Positions 53,129 to 63,097 of a stretch of DNA of 64,000 bases are shown piece by piece. The translations under genes and the position numbers were made by a program. The notes beneath the pieces are model-generated. The model was given only the letters and a program-made list of their open reading frames with translations, ran no database searches and was not told the DNA's origin. The stretch is taken from positions 310,001 to 374,000 of the forward strand of contig NZ_BCVX01000003.1 in the NCBI RefSeq assembly GCF_001591965.1. The letters are read 5' to 3'. Position 1 is the stretch's first letter. Each line of letters starts with the position of its first letter. The DNA comes from Lysinibacillus odysseyi 34hs-1 = NBRC 100172 (GTDB lineage Bacteria; Bacillota; Bacilli; Bacillales_A; Planococcaceae).

Positions 53129-54430
53129 TTATTTTTTCCCGCGGTTTTTTATACGGCGTTCACGTTTTTTGATTTTATCCATTTCCCATTTCATCGCACG
53201 TTTATAACCTGGCTTTACTTTCTTTGGTTTTCGAACTAAAGCCTTGGCCTTTAAATCAATTTCATTTTCATGTTTCACACGGTTTTTACGTTGATGACGG
53301 TCTTTTAAATCCGTCCATTCCCCATTTTTTACATCTTTCTGTACAAATGGGATACCCATTTTTTCAATTCGTGCCAGCGCGTCTTCGTCCTCCGGCTGAT
53401 AAAGTGTAATGGCTGTGCCTTTATTACCTGCACGCGCTGTCCGGCCAACTCGGTGAATGAAGAATTCGAGATCTTCCGGAATTTCATAGTTAATGACATG
53501 GGAAATCCCTTGAATATCAATTCCACGGGCTGCAAGGTCTGTTGCTACGATATACTGGAACTCTAAGTCACGGATTTGCTTCATCATTTTTTTACGGTCA
53601 CGTGGGCTTAAATCTCCGTGAATCTGGCCTGCACGCACACCTTGTTCTGCCAGATACCCAGCGACATGCTCCGCTGTTTTGCGTGTATTACAGAAAATGA
53701 CTGCTAAAAACGGATTAATTCCTTTAATAACGTCCATCAAACGTGCATTACGAGACTTTGAACGCACAGGAACAAGCACAAACTCAATATTTTCTGCTAC
53801 TGGGCGTTTATCATTCATTTGAATATGAACAGGAGAGTCCATATACTTCTTTAGGAAAGGCTGGAGCTTCTCAGGAATAGTTGCGGAGAAAACAAACATC
53901 TCCAACTTCTCCGGCATATGGGAAGCAAAGCCATCAATGTCTTCGATGAAGCCCATATCAAATGCTAGGTCGGCTTCGTCTACTACTAAAATAGGGGCAG
54001 TATGCACAAGAAGAGCCCCTTCTTTCACCAAGTCTTTAATCCGTCCAGGCGTCCCTACTACAATATGGGGCTGTGTTTTTAATTTATCAATGGAACGCTG
54101 CTTATCTGTTCCACCTATAAACAGCTTTGCCTGGATATTTGTTTTTTCAATCAGCTGCTGAAGTGCATCAAAAATCTGCTGCGCTAGCTCGCGCGTAGGA
54201 GATGTAATGACTGCCTGCACCTCCTGTCTTTCCTCTGCGATACGTTCAACAATCGGTAATAAAAAGCTATGTGTTTTTCCAGTACCTGTATGCGCTTGTC
54301 CAATGGCACTTTTCCCTTTTAATACAAGCGGGATCATTTCTTTTTGAATTGGTGTCGGTTCTTTAAAACCCAGTTCTGCAATGGCGTCCTGCAAAAATGG
54401 CTTAAATTGATAATCTGTGTATTTTGACAT
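53129..54430 (-). CDS. cshB: DEAD-box RNA helicase
   Basis: 433 residues: Q motif FKEPTPIQKEMI, motif I AHTGTGKT, VVDEADLAFD (DEAD), SAT as FVFSATIPEK, GDLSPRDRKKMM, ATDLAARGID, HRVGRTARAGN. The basic C-terminal tail (KRAMKWEMDKIKKRERRIKNRG in parts) contacts RNA. Corresponds to CshB/YqfR of B. subtilis, involved in RNA folding and cold growth. Confidence 0.93.
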   Translation of the reverse strand: MSKYTDYQFKPFLQDAIAELGFKEPTPIQKEMIPLVLKGKSAIGQAHTGTGKTHSFLLPIVERIAEERQEVQAVITSPTRELAQQIFDALQQLIEKTNIQAKLFIGGTDKQRSIDKLKTQPHIVVGTPGRIKDLVKEGALLVHTAPILVVDEADLAFDMGFIEDIDGFASHMPEKLEMFVFSATIPEKLQPFLKKYMDSPVHIQMNDKRPVAENIEFVLVPVRSKSRNARLMDVIKGINPFLAVIFCNTRKTAEHVAGYLAEQGVRAGQIHGDLSPRDRKKMMKQIRDLEFQYIVATDLAARGIDIQGISHVINYEIPEDLEFFIHRVGRTARAGNKGTAITLYQPEDEDALARIEKMGIPFVQKDVKNGEWTDLKDRHQRKNRVKHENEIDLKAKALVRKPKKVKPGYKRAMKWEMDKIKKRERRIKNRGKK

Positions 54431-54552
54431 TTACTCACTCCTCTTACATCTTTCCTATTGTAACATGAAACGGACATTTAGTAGACCATTTGCATATGAT
54501 AGCTTTAATCAAGCATTGCGTCAATTATTAATGCGAACGAAAGGAGAAAAGC

Positions 54553-55113
54553 ATGTATCCGTTTTATCGAAACAATCCATACCGAATGCCGATGGGTCCT
54601 TCTGCTATGCCAAATAACATTCCGAATATGTCCCAAATGCCACAACAGATGCCTCAAATGCCTCAAATGCAGCAGATGCCAAATATGGGCAATGCCCCGA
54701 ACATAGGGAGTATGCCGAATATGGGTAATGTTCCGAACATGGGGAATATGCCGAATATGGGCAATATCCCGAACGCAGCCGGGGCCGCCGGAGCCGCTGG
54801 AGCGCTCGGAGCAGTTGGAGCAGCAGCTTCACCATCCCGAATCGAACAGTTTTTACAATCTACAGGTCAGTTTATGCAAACTGCCCAAACGTATGCTCCA
54901 TATGTTCAACAAGCAATGCCGATGCTAAAAAATCTACCTGCCCTCTTCAAGCTATACAAAGGTTTCCAAAGCATGCCTGATGCAACTCCAACGACCAAAG
55001 CAACGAGTTCAGGTGCAGCAGTTGCCTCAACCGGGAAATCTGCTTCCCGCTCCAATAGGCCATCTGTAGATACGACACCAAAGCCCTCTCTACCAAAAAT
55101 CTACCAACCATAA
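54553..55113 (+). CDS. yqfQ: YqfQ/VrrA-family repeat protein
   Basis: 186 residues. The N-terminus is Met/Pro/Asn/Gln-rich, with MPQ units and then hexapeptide repeats (MPNMGN and variants, residues 42-71). An Ala/Gly stretch follows, then the conserved domain RIEQFLQSTGQFMQ...VQQAMPMLKNLPALFKLYKGF. In B. anthracis VrrA this kind of region varies in repeat number. Function unknown; near ispH and cshB as in B. subtilis. Confidence 0.85.
   Translation: MYPFYRNNPYRMPMGPSAMPNNIPNMSQMPQQMPQMPQMQQMPNMGNAPNIGSMPNMGNVPNMGNMPNMGNIPNAAGAAGAAGALGAVGAAASPSRIEQFLQSTGQFMQTAQTYAPYVQQAMPMLKNLPALFKLYKGFQSMPDATPTTKATSSGAAVASTGKSASRSNRPSVDTTPKPSLPKIYQP
54676..54774 (+). repeat. In-frame 18-bp tandem repeats in yqfQ
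   Basis: Five consecutive 18-bp units encode MPNMGN, APNIGS, MPNMGN, VPNMGN, MPNMGN, plus a partial sixth (IPN). The units differ by point changes, so the array is somewhat old but of a length unit that keeps the frame. Confidence 0.85.
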
Positions 55114-55146
55114 AAGGAGGCCTCCTTTCGAGACCTCCTTTTTTAT
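55112..55146 (+). terminator. Terminator after yqfQ
   Basis: AAAGGAGG and CTC pair with GAG and CCTCCTTT around one mismatch, then TTTT. It overlaps the stop codon. Confidence 0.85.
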
Positions 55147-55242
55147 TAATTTAGCCGACTAATTAGCTTATAAATAGTTTCTTTGTATTAATGAATACGC
55201 TCCGTTATAATGGAAGAGACAAGCTTGAAAGGAGTTCGAAGC

Positions 55243-56211
55243 ATGGAAGTCATTAAAATTAATCCACGCGGCTATTGCTACGGGGTAGTTGATGCTATGG
55301 TAATCGCACGCAACGCAGCACTAGATAAAACATTACCACGACCAATCTACATTTTAGGCATGATTGTTCATAATAAACACGTAACAGATGCATTTGAGCA
55401 AGACGGGATTATCACATTAGACGGAGAAAACCGGAAAGAGATCATTGAAAAAGTAGAAACAGGTACGGTTATCTTCACTGCGCATGGAGTTTCTCCGGAA
55501 ATACGCGAAATCGCCAAGCGTAAAGGTCTTGTATCAATTGATGCCACTTGCCCGGACGTTACCGTAACGCATGATTTAATCCGTGAAAAGTCGGCTAATG
55601 GCTATGATATTATCTATATTGGTAAAAAAGGGCATCCTGAGCCGGAGGGTGCCATTGGTGTAGCTCCAGACCATGTCCACCTCGTCCAATCAATGAAGGA
55701 TATTGATGCTTTAGAGCTTGATAACCAAAAAATTCTTGTAACAAACCAGACGACTATGAGTCAGTGGGATGTAGCCTTTTTAATGGAGAGCTTGAAAGAG
55801 AAATTCCCGCATATAGAAGTGCATCAAGAAATTTGCTTAGCGACACAGGTACGTCAAGAAGCTGTTGCAGAGCAGGCAGGAAACGCAGACTTACTTATCG
55901 TTGTAGGAGATCCAAAATCCAATAACTCCAACCGTCTTACACAGGTATCGGTTGAAATAGCTGGTACGCCTTCCCACCGCATTGGAGATCTTTCCGAATT
56001 ACAGATTGACTGGCTGATGAATGTTGACAAAGTAGCGGTAACAGCAGGAGCTTCGACTCCTACACCGATTGTAAAGGAAGTTATCAGCTTCCTAGAAAAG
56101 TTTGATAAAAATGATCCATCTACACACGAGATTGTTCGTACTGTAACGCTTGATAAAATTTTGCCGAAAATTAAAGAACCAAAACCAGTGGATAAAATTA
56201 TGCCATATTAA
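55243..56211 (+). CDS. ispH: 4-hydroxy-3-methylbut-2-enyl diphosphate reductase
   Basis: Last step of the MEP pathway, HMBPP to IPP and DMAPP. 322 residues with cluster ligands Cys12 (NPRGYCYGV), Cys103 (DATCPDV) and Cys198 (QEICLATQ), the active-site region VHNKHVT, TAHGVSP and NSNRLTQV. The start at 55243 follows AAAGGAG; earlier in-frame ATG lacks one. Confidence 0.95.
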   Translation: MEVIKINPRGYCYGVVDAMVIARNAALDKTLPRPIYILGMIVHNKHVTDAFEQDGIITLDGENRKEIIEKVETGTVIFTAHGVSPEIREIAKRKGLVSIDATCPDVTVTHDLIREKSANGYDIIYIGKKGHPEPEGAIGVAPDHVHLVQSMKDIDALELDNQKILVTNQTTMSQWDVAFLMESLKEKFPHIEVHQEICLATQVRQEAVAEQAGNADLLIVVGDPKSNNSNRLTQVSVEIAGTPSHRIGDLSELQIDWLMNVDKVAVTAGASTPTPIVKEVISFLEKFDKNDPSTHEIVRTVTLDKILPKIKEPKPVDKIMPY

Positions 56212-56214
56212 TCG

Positions 56215-56262
56215 AAAGGAGCTTATTCGATAAGATATACTTATCGAATAAGCTCCTTTTAT
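56215..56262 (+). terminator. Terminator after ispH
   Basis: A perfect 20-bp stem (arms 56215-56234 and 56240-56259, starting AAAGGAGCTT) with a 5-base loop and TTTT. Unusually long for a terminator. Confidence 0.9.
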
Positions 56263-56480
56263 TATTTTTTACATGTAAACTCATAACTCGTCGTAAGGAT
56301 AAATCCTTTTTCTACCACTTCCGCTGTCTTGCCGCTGTTTTCGCACTGCGTTTTTAAACGATCAATATTTTGGCTGCTGACAACACTCATCGCTATTGTA
56401 AATAGTAGTCCGATAACGGCGATGGCTATCCCGATGATAATCCACATTTTGCCGTTGTTAACTGTTTGTTGTTCCTTCAT
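56262..56480 (-). CDS. Small single-span membrane protein, unknown
   Basis: 72 residues: a short cytoplasmic head, one membrane helix (WIIIGIAIAVIGLLFTIAM) and an outside domain of 38 residues with Cys46 and Cys70, which could form a disulfide. GAGGGG precedes the ATG; it directly follows yqfO on the same strand. Confidence 0.7.
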   Translation of the reverse strand: MKEQQTVNNGKMWIIIGIAIAVIGLLFTIAMSVVSSQNIDRLKTQCENSGKTAEVVEKGFILTTSYEFTCKK

Positions 56481-56492
56481 TTAAAATGCCCC

Positions 56493-57614
56493 TCATATGA
56501 ATTTGAATGGTTCTGTATGAACTGTTGACTGGATAAACTGGATTGGCAGCTTTTTCTCTGTACACATTGTACTCATTTTTTCTACTACCCCTTTGATCAT
56601 CACTTTCTCGACATGATGACCGGGATCTACAATATTCAAGCCATTCACCTCTGCGTCCTGTGCCACATGGAAGCCGATATCCCCTGTTACAAACACATCA
56701 GCTCCTGCATACTTTGCTGTACGGACATACTTATTACCGTCTCCGCCGATAACAGCAATCTTCTGCACGATTGAGTCAAGATCTCCTACAACGCGCAGTG
56801 CAGGGACATCAAGCTGCACTTTTACCTGCTCGGCAAATTGCTTTAGAGTCATCGGCTCCTCTAACTTGCCAATACGACCAAGACCTTGTTCACTTACTTC
56901 AATCTCAAGCGGCCATAAATCATAGGCAGGTTCCTCATATGGATGGGCATTTAACATGGCCTTTAGTATTTTATTTTTCATACTTTCAGGGAACACAACC
57001 TCAATTTTTTCTTCCTCTGTTACTTCTGCCTCCCCTACTTCACCTAAATAAGGGTCGGCTCCTTCGAGCACACGGAAACGCCCCCTACCGCTAAGGGTAT
57101 AACTGCAGTGATCATACAGGCCGATTTTTCCTGCCCCGGCTTTTGCAAGTACACTCCGCATTTCCTGAGCATGGGCATCCGGAATGAAAACGGCAAGCTT
57201 CATCATTTTCTCGCTAAATGTCGGCTCCAATATTCGCCGTTCTACAAGCCCAAGTGCATCAGCAAGAAGGTCATTCACCCCTCCTGGTGCTACATCAAGA
57301 TTTGTATGGGCAGCATAGACGGCTATATCGTTTTTCAACAGCTTTTCGTACAACTGACCTTGAGGGTTGTCCGTACGCAGATTACTTAGCTTTATAAAAA
57401 TAGGTGGATGATGTGCGATGATTAATTCACAACCATTTTCAATCGCTTCGTCTACTACTGCATGTGTCACGTCCAATGTCACCAGCACCTTTGAAACTTG
57501 CTTGTTTAAAGTACCGATAGCCAGCCCTATTGGATCGTTCGGCATACAAGCATATTTTTTCGGTGACCAGCTTTCAAAAAGCTGAATGATTTCATGCCCA
57601 TTTACTGCTTTCAT
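56493..57614 (-). CDS. yqfO: Nif3/DUF34 dinuclear metal protein YqfO
   Basis: 373 residues. NIF3 halves with metal-binding IIAHHPPIF, AAHTNLDVAPGGVND and the C-terminal DPGHHVEKV, and a PII-like insertion domain in the middle (about residues 135-230; FIPDAHAQEMRSVL ... HPYEEPAYDLWPL). Proposed GTP cyclohydrolase-like or metal chaperone; function not settled. Overlaps the trmK stop (ATGA). Confidence 0.9.
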   Translation of the reverse strand: MKAVNGHEIIQLFESWSPKKYACMPNDPIGLAIGTLNKQVSKVLVTLDVTHAVVDEAIENGCELIIAHHPPIFIKLSNLRTDNPQGQLYEKLLKNDIAVYAAHTNLDVAPGGVNDLLADALGLVERRILEPTFSEKMMKLAVFIPDAHAQEMRSVLAKAGAGKIGLYDHCSYTLSGRGRFRVLEGADPYLGEVGEAEVTEEEKIEVVFPESMKNKILKAMLNAHPYEEPAYDLWPLEIEVSEQGLGRIGKLEEPMTLKQFAEQVKVQLDVPALRVVGDLDSIVQKIAVIGGDGNKYVRTAKYAGADVFVTGDIGFHVAQDAEVNGLNIVDPGHHVEKVMIKGVVEKMSTMCTEKKLPIQFIQSTVHTEPFKFI

Positions 57615-58306
57615 ACAAGCGCCTCCTTCACTAATTCGATCAGATGATGCAATTCTGCACGTTTCTCTTCAACCTCAGGGGTAGCCTCCGCTTTTTCGAT
57701 TGATTGTAGCACGCGTTGCCAATTAGCAATTTCTTTTGACCATTTTTCTATAAACACATCAGATTTAGCAGCGAGTAACTGTTTGCCAAGCAGCACCTCA
57801 GCCTCTGTAAGCAGTTCTTCTCCGCGCTGCAGAACCAAGATCTCATAAACCTTGCCGTCCTCTTCTAAAATTTCCTCATTTAATAGAGCCCAACCATTTT
57901 GCAATGCCCATTCACGAATAACCTTTGCATGGATATTAGGCTGCAGCACGAGACGTGTTACATTCTCCAGCGCCTGTGGATGTTTCTCCAGAATCGAAAC
58001 AATCAACGGCCCTCCCATACCGGCAATTGTCACTGTATCTACTTTATCTTCCGGTTGTACGGCCGCAAGCCCATCCGCCAGGCGAACGGTGATATTTCCC
58101 GTCAACCCTTCAGTACGAACCTGCCGTACAGCCGACTCATAAGGTCCCTTCACTACTTCTCCTGCTACTGCCCGGCTGATAACATTTTTATGTACCAAAT
58201 AGCAAGGCAAATAAGCATGGTCACTCCCAATATCTGCTAGTACGGCTCCTGTTGGCACAAATGATGCCACTGCTTCTAGACGTTTAGAAAGCTTTTGTGC
58301 GTTCAT
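57611..58306 (-). CDS. trmK: tRNA (adenine22-N1)-methyltransferase
   Basis: 231 residues. Class I SAM-dependent methyltransferase with VLADIGSDHAYLPCYLV (SAM site), TIAGMGGPLIV and LQPNIHAKVIREW, as in TrmK/YqfN, followed by a coiled-coil C-terminus. Methylates A22 in the tRNA D-loop. Upstream of yqfO in one operon. Confidence 0.93.
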   Translation of the reverse strand: MNAQKLSKRLEAVASFVPTGAVLADIGSDHAYLPCYLVHKNVISRAVAGEVVKGPYESAVRQVRTEGLTGNITVRLADGLAAVQPEDKVDTVTIAGMGGPLIVSILEKHPQALENVTRLVLQPNIHAKVIREWALQNGWALLNEEILEEDGKVYEILVLQRGEELLTEAEVLLGKQLLAAKSDVFIEKWSKEIANWQRVLQSIEKAEATPEVEEKRAELHHLIELVKEALV

Positions 58307-58349
58307 ATAAATCCCTCTCTTCTCTAATTCCCGTTCAAAACCATTATAT

Positions 58350-58390
58350 AAAAAAATAAATCCCCAGTCGCCTAAACGACTAAGGATTTT
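58350..58390 (-). terminator. Terminator after cccA
   Basis: AATCC and AGTCG pair with CGACT and GGATT around a small internal loop. On the minus strand TTATTTTTTT follows. Confidence 0.65.
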
Positions 58391-58397
58391 AGTAGGA

Positions 58398-58745
58398 TTA
58401 TTTTAAACCAGAGATGTATTCAGCAATAGCATCTGCTTCTGCTTCATCTTTAATAACAGCAGGCATAGCGCCTTGGCCATTCATTACTACCTCTTTTACA
58501 TGCGCAGCATCCAAGCCTGTAGTTAAGTTTGGACCCATGCCGCCAGTTAAGTCGCCACCGTGACAGCCAACACAAGATTTTTGTACGATTGCTTCTGCAT
58601 CGATGTCTGCTGTAGCTTCACCGCCGCTCTCGCCAGCTTCTTTTGCTTCATCCTTGCTTCCAGCGCCCCCTAATGACATGAAGAAAATAAGTCCGATACC
58701 GAATGCCATAATAAGAACGTAAGGAATAAGTGGATTGTTTCTCAT
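58398..58745 (-). CDS. cccA: Membrane-anchored cytochrome c550
   Basis: 115 residues. One N-terminal membrane helix, a Gly/Glu/Ala-rich linker, then a class I cytochrome c domain with heme site Cys58-Val-Gly-Cys61-His62 and axial Met94 in GAMPAV. Electron carrier on the outer face. Next to sigA and trmK as in B. subtilis. GAGGGAGG precedes the ATG. Confidence 0.94.
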   Translation of the reverse strand: MRNNPLIPYVLIMAFGIGLIFFMSLGGAGSKDEAKEAGESGGEATADIDAEAIVQKSCVGCHGGDLTGGMGPNLTTGLDAAHVKEVVMNGQGAMPAVIKDEAEADAIAEYISGLK

Positions 58746-59059
58746 AGTGTGTACCCTCCCTCATTTTAAAGCTTCTTCTATAAATATAGAATCAATTCAA
58801 CAATCATTATTGTACTGCATTACTGAAGAAACGGAAAGACCTAAACACCAACTTTTCTTCTCTTTGTAACAATTTTGACATTTATGCGTCAATATCCGAT
58901 TGTTGGAAAAATACAACTACTAATGCAAATAAAAGTAAACACTTTCAGATAAATAAGCCATACCACTATTTTAATATAGTTTAGAAAAGCGAATATATCC
59001 GAAACTTCTTCTATTTTCAGCATTTTATTGAGCTATACTGCTTTTGTAACGCACTTTTT
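58746..59059. other. 314-bp intergenic region upstream of cccA
   Basis: AT-rich, no coding potential. A small TTGAC/GTCAA inverted repeat lies near 58885. No confident promoter or riboswitch is seen. Confidence 0.5.
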
Positions 59060-59617
59060 TTACCTATTTATCACCATGTAAATGATAATCGCTAAAACTC
59101 CCAATGTGCCTGAAACTGTAAAATATATGAGCTTCATGTAGATGCCTGATAATAACCAGAAGACACAATTTCCTATAAGCACGCTATATAAAGCAGTATT
59201 GTTTTCTGGAAAATAGGCTAAACTTAGTTTGACCGAAAGCCCAAATAATATGAGGGCTCCGCTTATATATAATATAGGCGCTAATAGCTGCTTTTTCTTT
59301 GTATAGTAAAATGCGCCAACGATGCTTGCAATTGCAAGCAGGAGGGCAGGGATACTAACAATCCATATTGCCTTGGTTGTAAATAGCAGCACAAAGAGGA
59401 AAAGGGCTAAACAAGGGATGACGATAAGAATCCGCCTCCCTTTCCGTTTTTCCTGAGCCTTTACTGACTGTTTTGCATCACCTGCTGTTTCTTTATTATG
59501 GGATTCGCCTTCTGTGTAAAGGGTCATTAAAAAGTCGCAGTAATGCTCTGGCAGCAGCTTATTCTGCTTCCAAAAGGCAATTTCATTAATAATAATTTGT
59601 TTTCGTTGATTGGCCAT
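59060..59617 (-). CDS. Multi-span membrane protein, unknown
   Basis: 185 residues. A soluble N-terminal 60 residues with NEIAFWKQNKLLPEHYCDFL, then about five membrane helices. The N-terminal pattern (an IxxWK...LLPE...YC..L motif) occurs in Bacillales membrane proteins between cccA and sigA. Function unknown. GGAGAAA precedes the ATG. Confidence 0.75.
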   Translation of the reverse strand: MANQRKQIIINEIAFWKQNKLLPEHYCDFLMTLYTEGESHNKETAGDAKQSVKAQEKRKGRRILIVIPCLALFLFVLLFTTKAIWIVSIPALLLAIASIVGAFYYTKKKQLLAPILYISGALILFGLSVKLSLAYFPENNTALYSVLIGNCVFWLLSGIYMKLIYFTVSGTLGVLAIIIYMVINR

Positions 59618-59852
59618 AGACGTTTCTCCAGAATTTATATGTTTTATAAAACTATTCTAATAGAAGCAAGGCACATTCGACATCCGTAAAAAGTAGCAAT
59701 ATCCTTTTTTACCTTTTTGCTGTAAGAGACTTCTGTATCTGATACGAAGGATTGGAAATAGGGAAAAATGTTTACCTAGCGCTGTTTTATCAACATGTTT
59801 TTTGTAAGATGCTAACAAAATGGATTTGTCTTAAGAATACATTGTTCCACGC

Positions 59853-59886
59853 AAAAAGCACCTTAAGAAATTTTTCTTAAGGTGCT
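59853..59886 (-). terminator. Terminator of the dnaG-sigA transcript
   Basis: AGCACCTTAAGAAA pairs with TTTCTTAAGGTGCT; on the minus strand TTTTT follows. The loop is very small if all pairs form. Confidence 0.85.
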
Positions 59887-59894
59887 GCGAACCC

Positions 59895-61019
59895 TTACTC
59901 TAAAAAGTCCTTTAAACGTTTCGAGCGGGATGGGTGGCGCAATTTACGTAGAGCTTTCGCTTCAATTTGGCGAATACGCTCACGTGTAACACCAAATACT
60001 TTCCCTACTTCTTCTAACGTACGTGTACGGCCGTCATCTAACCCAAAACGGAGGCGTAGAACGTTTTCTTCACGATCTGTCAATGTGTCCAGAACGTCCT
60101 CTAACTGCTCTTTCAATAATTCATAAGCTGCATGGTCTGACGGTGATTGGGCTTCCGAGTCTTCAATGAAGTCTCCTAAGTGAGAATCATCCTCTTCCCC
60201 AATCGGTGTTTCAAGAGAAACTGGTTCCTGTGCGATTTTTAAAATCTCACGCACCTTTTCAGGCGTTAGATCCATTTCTTCACCGATTTCTTCCGGAGTT
60301 GGTTCACGCCCTAAATCTTGCAGTAGCTGGCGTTGAACGCGAATTAATTTATTGATTGTTTCAACCATGTGTACCGGGATACGGATTGTACGCGCCTGAT
60401 CGGCAATCGCACGTGTAATGGCCTGGCGAATCCACCAAGTAGCATATGTCGAGAATTTAAATCCTTTTCGGTGGTCAAACTTTTCAACCGCTTTAATTAA
60501 ACCCATATTTCCTTCCTGAATTAAATCAAGGAAGAGCATGCCGCGCCCTACGTACCGTTTGGCGATCGATACGACGAGACGTAAATTTGCCTCTGCAAGA
60601 CGTTTTCGTGCTTCTTCATCCCCTTGTTCAATACGTTCTGCCAGACGGATCTCTTCTTCTGCAGAAAGCAAATCAACACGGCCGATTTCTTTTAAATACA
60701 TGCGAACTGGGTCATTAATTTTTACACCAGGAGGAACACTTAAATCATTTAAGTCGAATGCTTCTTCGCTCGCTTCTTGCTTTGATAGCGCCTCTTCCTC
60801 AAATTCTTCCTTACCTTCCACCTGCACATCATTTTTTTCAATTTCATCAGCAAAGTTAAATACTTCTTCCGTATCTAAATCAAATGATGCAAGCTTTTCT
60901 GAAATTTCTTTCATGGAAATTTCGCCATCTTGTTTTGCTTTGGCTTTAAGAAGAGTTTTCACCTCATCTAAAGTAAGTTCATTTCCTGTTTCTTTCGAAC
61001 GTTCTGACTTGTCCGCCAT
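59895..61019 (-). CDS. sigA: Housekeeping RNA polymerase sigma factor SigA
   Basis: 374 residues. A region 1.1 helical N-terminus, region 1.2/2 ([21 protein letters not shown]), region 2.3-2.4 ([19 protein letters not shown]), region 3 ([12 protein letters not shown]) and region 4.2 ([20 protein letters not shown]). Directs core transcription from TTGACA/TATAAT promoters. 33 bp after dnaG, in the classic macromolecular synthesis order. Confidence 0.98.
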   Translation of the reverse strand: MADKSERSKETGNELTLDEVKTLLKAKAKQDGEISMKEISEKLASFDLDTEEVFNFADEIEKNDVQVEGKEEFEEEALSKQEASEEAFDLNDLSVPPGVKINDPVRMYLKEIGRVDLLSAEEEIRLAERIEQGDEEARKRLAEANLRLVVSIAKRYVGRGMLFLDLIQEGNMGLIKAVEKFDHRKGFKFSTYATWWIRQAITRAIADQARTIRIPVHMVETINKLIRVQRQLLQDLGREPTPEEIGEEMDLTPEKVREILKIAQEPVSLETPIGEEDDSHLGDFIEDSEAQSPSDHAAYELLKEQLEDVLDTLTDREENVLRLRFGLDDGRTRTLEEVGKVFGVTRERIRQIEAKALRKLRHPSRSKRLKDFLE

Positions 61020-61052
61020 AAACCTTCCTCCTTCTATGCAAACCGAATCGGA

Positions 61053-62876
61053 TCACATGCTTGCTAGCTGCCGCTTCAGCTGAATCTGCTTTGCGACTAA
61101 ATCACGAGCACGTAAATAATCAAACATTTTCTCCGCTTCTTTACTTTCATGAATTAAATTATCTATTTCAATCTGGATGCGGTATTTTTTCAGGTGCTTC
61201 AAACAATCAGCCACTTCTAGATCCCCATGGTCAGGGTCCCGCTCCACTAGGGCTGCCTCCATTACTATTTTACGGAGATCTGCTTCATCCAACAGTTCTA
61301 CAAAACGGTGATAGTCAGAAGAGGAGTATTCCTCATAAAACCCAATCAACTTAATGAAAACCGTTTTGTAATCATCCCGAATAAATGGATCCGGCTCTTC
61401 ACTGTTTAAAATTTTGTCAACCACGTATACATTATGAAGCATATGCGCGAGCAACAAACGTTCTGCACGCTCCGTAGCAGTCAATGGCTTAGTTTGTACC
61501 GGAACATGCTGATTTACCAGCCCTATTTTTTTTTCAGTCTGTTTATGATGCTTTACTTGCTCCCCTTCAAACTTGCGGTACTCGGCTTCGATAGCTTCCT
61601 TCGTAATGTTCGTCTCTTTTGCGAGCTGATTAATGTATAGATCCCGCTCAATTGGAGACGTTTTACCGACTAAATGTCCAAGCACCTCATGAATATATTG
61701 GAACGTATCATTTTCAAACTGGAAGTTTTTTCCCCGTCTTGCATGCATCATCATAAATGCAATATAGGCAAACGGTTTTTCTAATATTTGATTGGTAAAA
61801 CTCTCTGCGCCGTAACGATGAATGTAATCATCCGGGTCGAGTTTATCAGGCAATACCGCAACCTCGATTTTAAGCCTTTCCGCCTGTAACATTTCCGCTG
61901 CACGCTTGGCAGCCTCAAAACCAGCATTGTCCCCATCATAGCAAATCGTAATTTGCTCCACTAAGCGCTTGAGCTTTTGGACATGCTGAGGTGTAAGTGA
62001 CGTACCCATCGTTGCGACAGCGTTGTGTACACCGGCCCGGTTTGCAGCCAGCACATCGATGAATCCTTCCATTAAGACGGCCTTTCTTGTCTTGCGGATC
62101 GATGCACGTGCCTTATCGAGATTATAGAGAACCTGACTTTTATGAAAAATCGGTGATTCCGGACTATTTAAATATTTTGCTTCATCTGCATCACTATTTA
62201 AGATTCGCCCTGAAAACGCAATTACCTTTCCATTTTCATCACGAATTGGAAACATTATTCGCCCGCGGAAACGATCAAAATAACTATCATCAATTTCCTT
62301 ATGAATAATTAGGCCGCATGTTGCCATATCCTCTAACATAAAACCTTTTCGTTCGAGGAGTGTTGCAAGAGCATCCCATTTCGGTAAAGCCCAGCCGATT
62401 TTATGAGTGTCAATGAGCTCGCGTGTAAAACCGCGTTCCATTAAATATTGTAATGCCTGCTCCCCGTCTTCTGTATTGACAAGCAAATGATGATAAAACT
62501 CGGTCGCAAACTCATGTGCATCCAGCATCTTCAGCTCTGTTGGAGAAAGGCCTTTCGCTCCTCCTGCATTTTGCGGCTGCACATCTACCTGTACACCAAC
62601 TCGTTCTGCCAGCTTGGCCACAGCGTCGGGAAAAGGAATATTTTCTATATCCATCACAAAGGTAATGGCATTTCCACCTGCTCCACAGCCAAAGCAGTGA
62701 AAAATCTGCTTATCCTGTGACACCGAAAAAGAAGGAGTCTGCTCGCCGTGAAATGGACATAATCCAAACCAGTTGCGTCCTCTCTTTGTCAACTGCATAT
62801 AGTCGCTGATGACATCAACTATATCGGACTGCGAACGAATCTCCTCAATTAACTGTTCAGGAATTTTCCCAGTCAT
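61053..62876 (-). CDS. dnaG: DNA primase
   Basis: 607 residues. N-terminal zinc finger with CPFHGEQTPSF and HCFGCG, TOPRIM core with LMEGFIDVLAANRAG and CYDGDNAGFEAAKRA and the metal DPDDY, and a C-terminal helicase-binding domain. Makes RNA primers at the fork. Same strand as yqfL and sigA; the ribosome site is weak (GGTGAT). Confidence 0.97.
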   Translation of the reverse strand: MTGKIPEQLIEEIRSQSDIVDVISDYMQLTKRGRNWFGLCPFHGEQTPSFSVSQDKQIFHCFGCGAGGNAITFVMDIENIPFPDAVAKLAERVGVQVDVQPQNAGGAKGLSPTELKMLDAHEFATEFYHHLLVNTEDGEQALQYLMERGFTRELIDTHKIGWALPKWDALATLLERKGFMLEDMATCGLIIHKEIDDSYFDRFRGRIMFPIRDENGKVIAFSGRILNSDADEAKYLNSPESPIFHKSQVLYNLDKARASIRKTRKAVLMEGFIDVLAANRAGVHNAVATMGTSLTPQHVQKLKRLVEQITICYDGDNAGFEAAKRAAEMLQAERLKIEVAVLPDKLDPDDYIHRYGAESFTNQILEKPFAYIAFMMMHARRGKNFQFENDTFQYIHEVLGHLVGKTSPIERDLYINQLAKETNITKEAIEAEYRKFEGEQVKHHKQTEKKIGLVNQHVPVQTKPLTATERAERLLLAHMLHNVYVVDKILNSEEPDPFIRDDYKTVFIKLIGFYEEYSSSDYHRFVELLDEADLRKIVMEAALVERDPDHGDLEVADCLKHLKKYRIQIEIDNLIHESKEAEKMFDYLRARDLVAKQIQLKRQLASM

Positions 62877-63060
62877 GTAATCACCATTCTTTTTTTGTCC
62901 TTAAACACAATTCGAGATAAAATGAAAAAACCCTTTAAATTTCGACAAAAAATTTAATATTTTTCATACTATCGTCTCTATGTGAGTATTTTTACCACAA
63001 TTTTATTATTATAAAACAATTCACAAAATAATTCCATATTTTTTTACTAAAAAAAACGTG

Positions 63061-63092
63061 AAAAAACCTCCTCCTTTATTAGAGGCGGTTTT
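63061..63092 (-). terminator. Terminator between yqfL and dnaG
   Basis: AAAACCTCCTC pairs with GAGGCGGTTTT (one mismatch), followed on the minus strand by TTTTTT. It separates yqfL from dnaG-sigA. Confidence 0.75.
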
Positions 63093-63097
63093 ATCGG

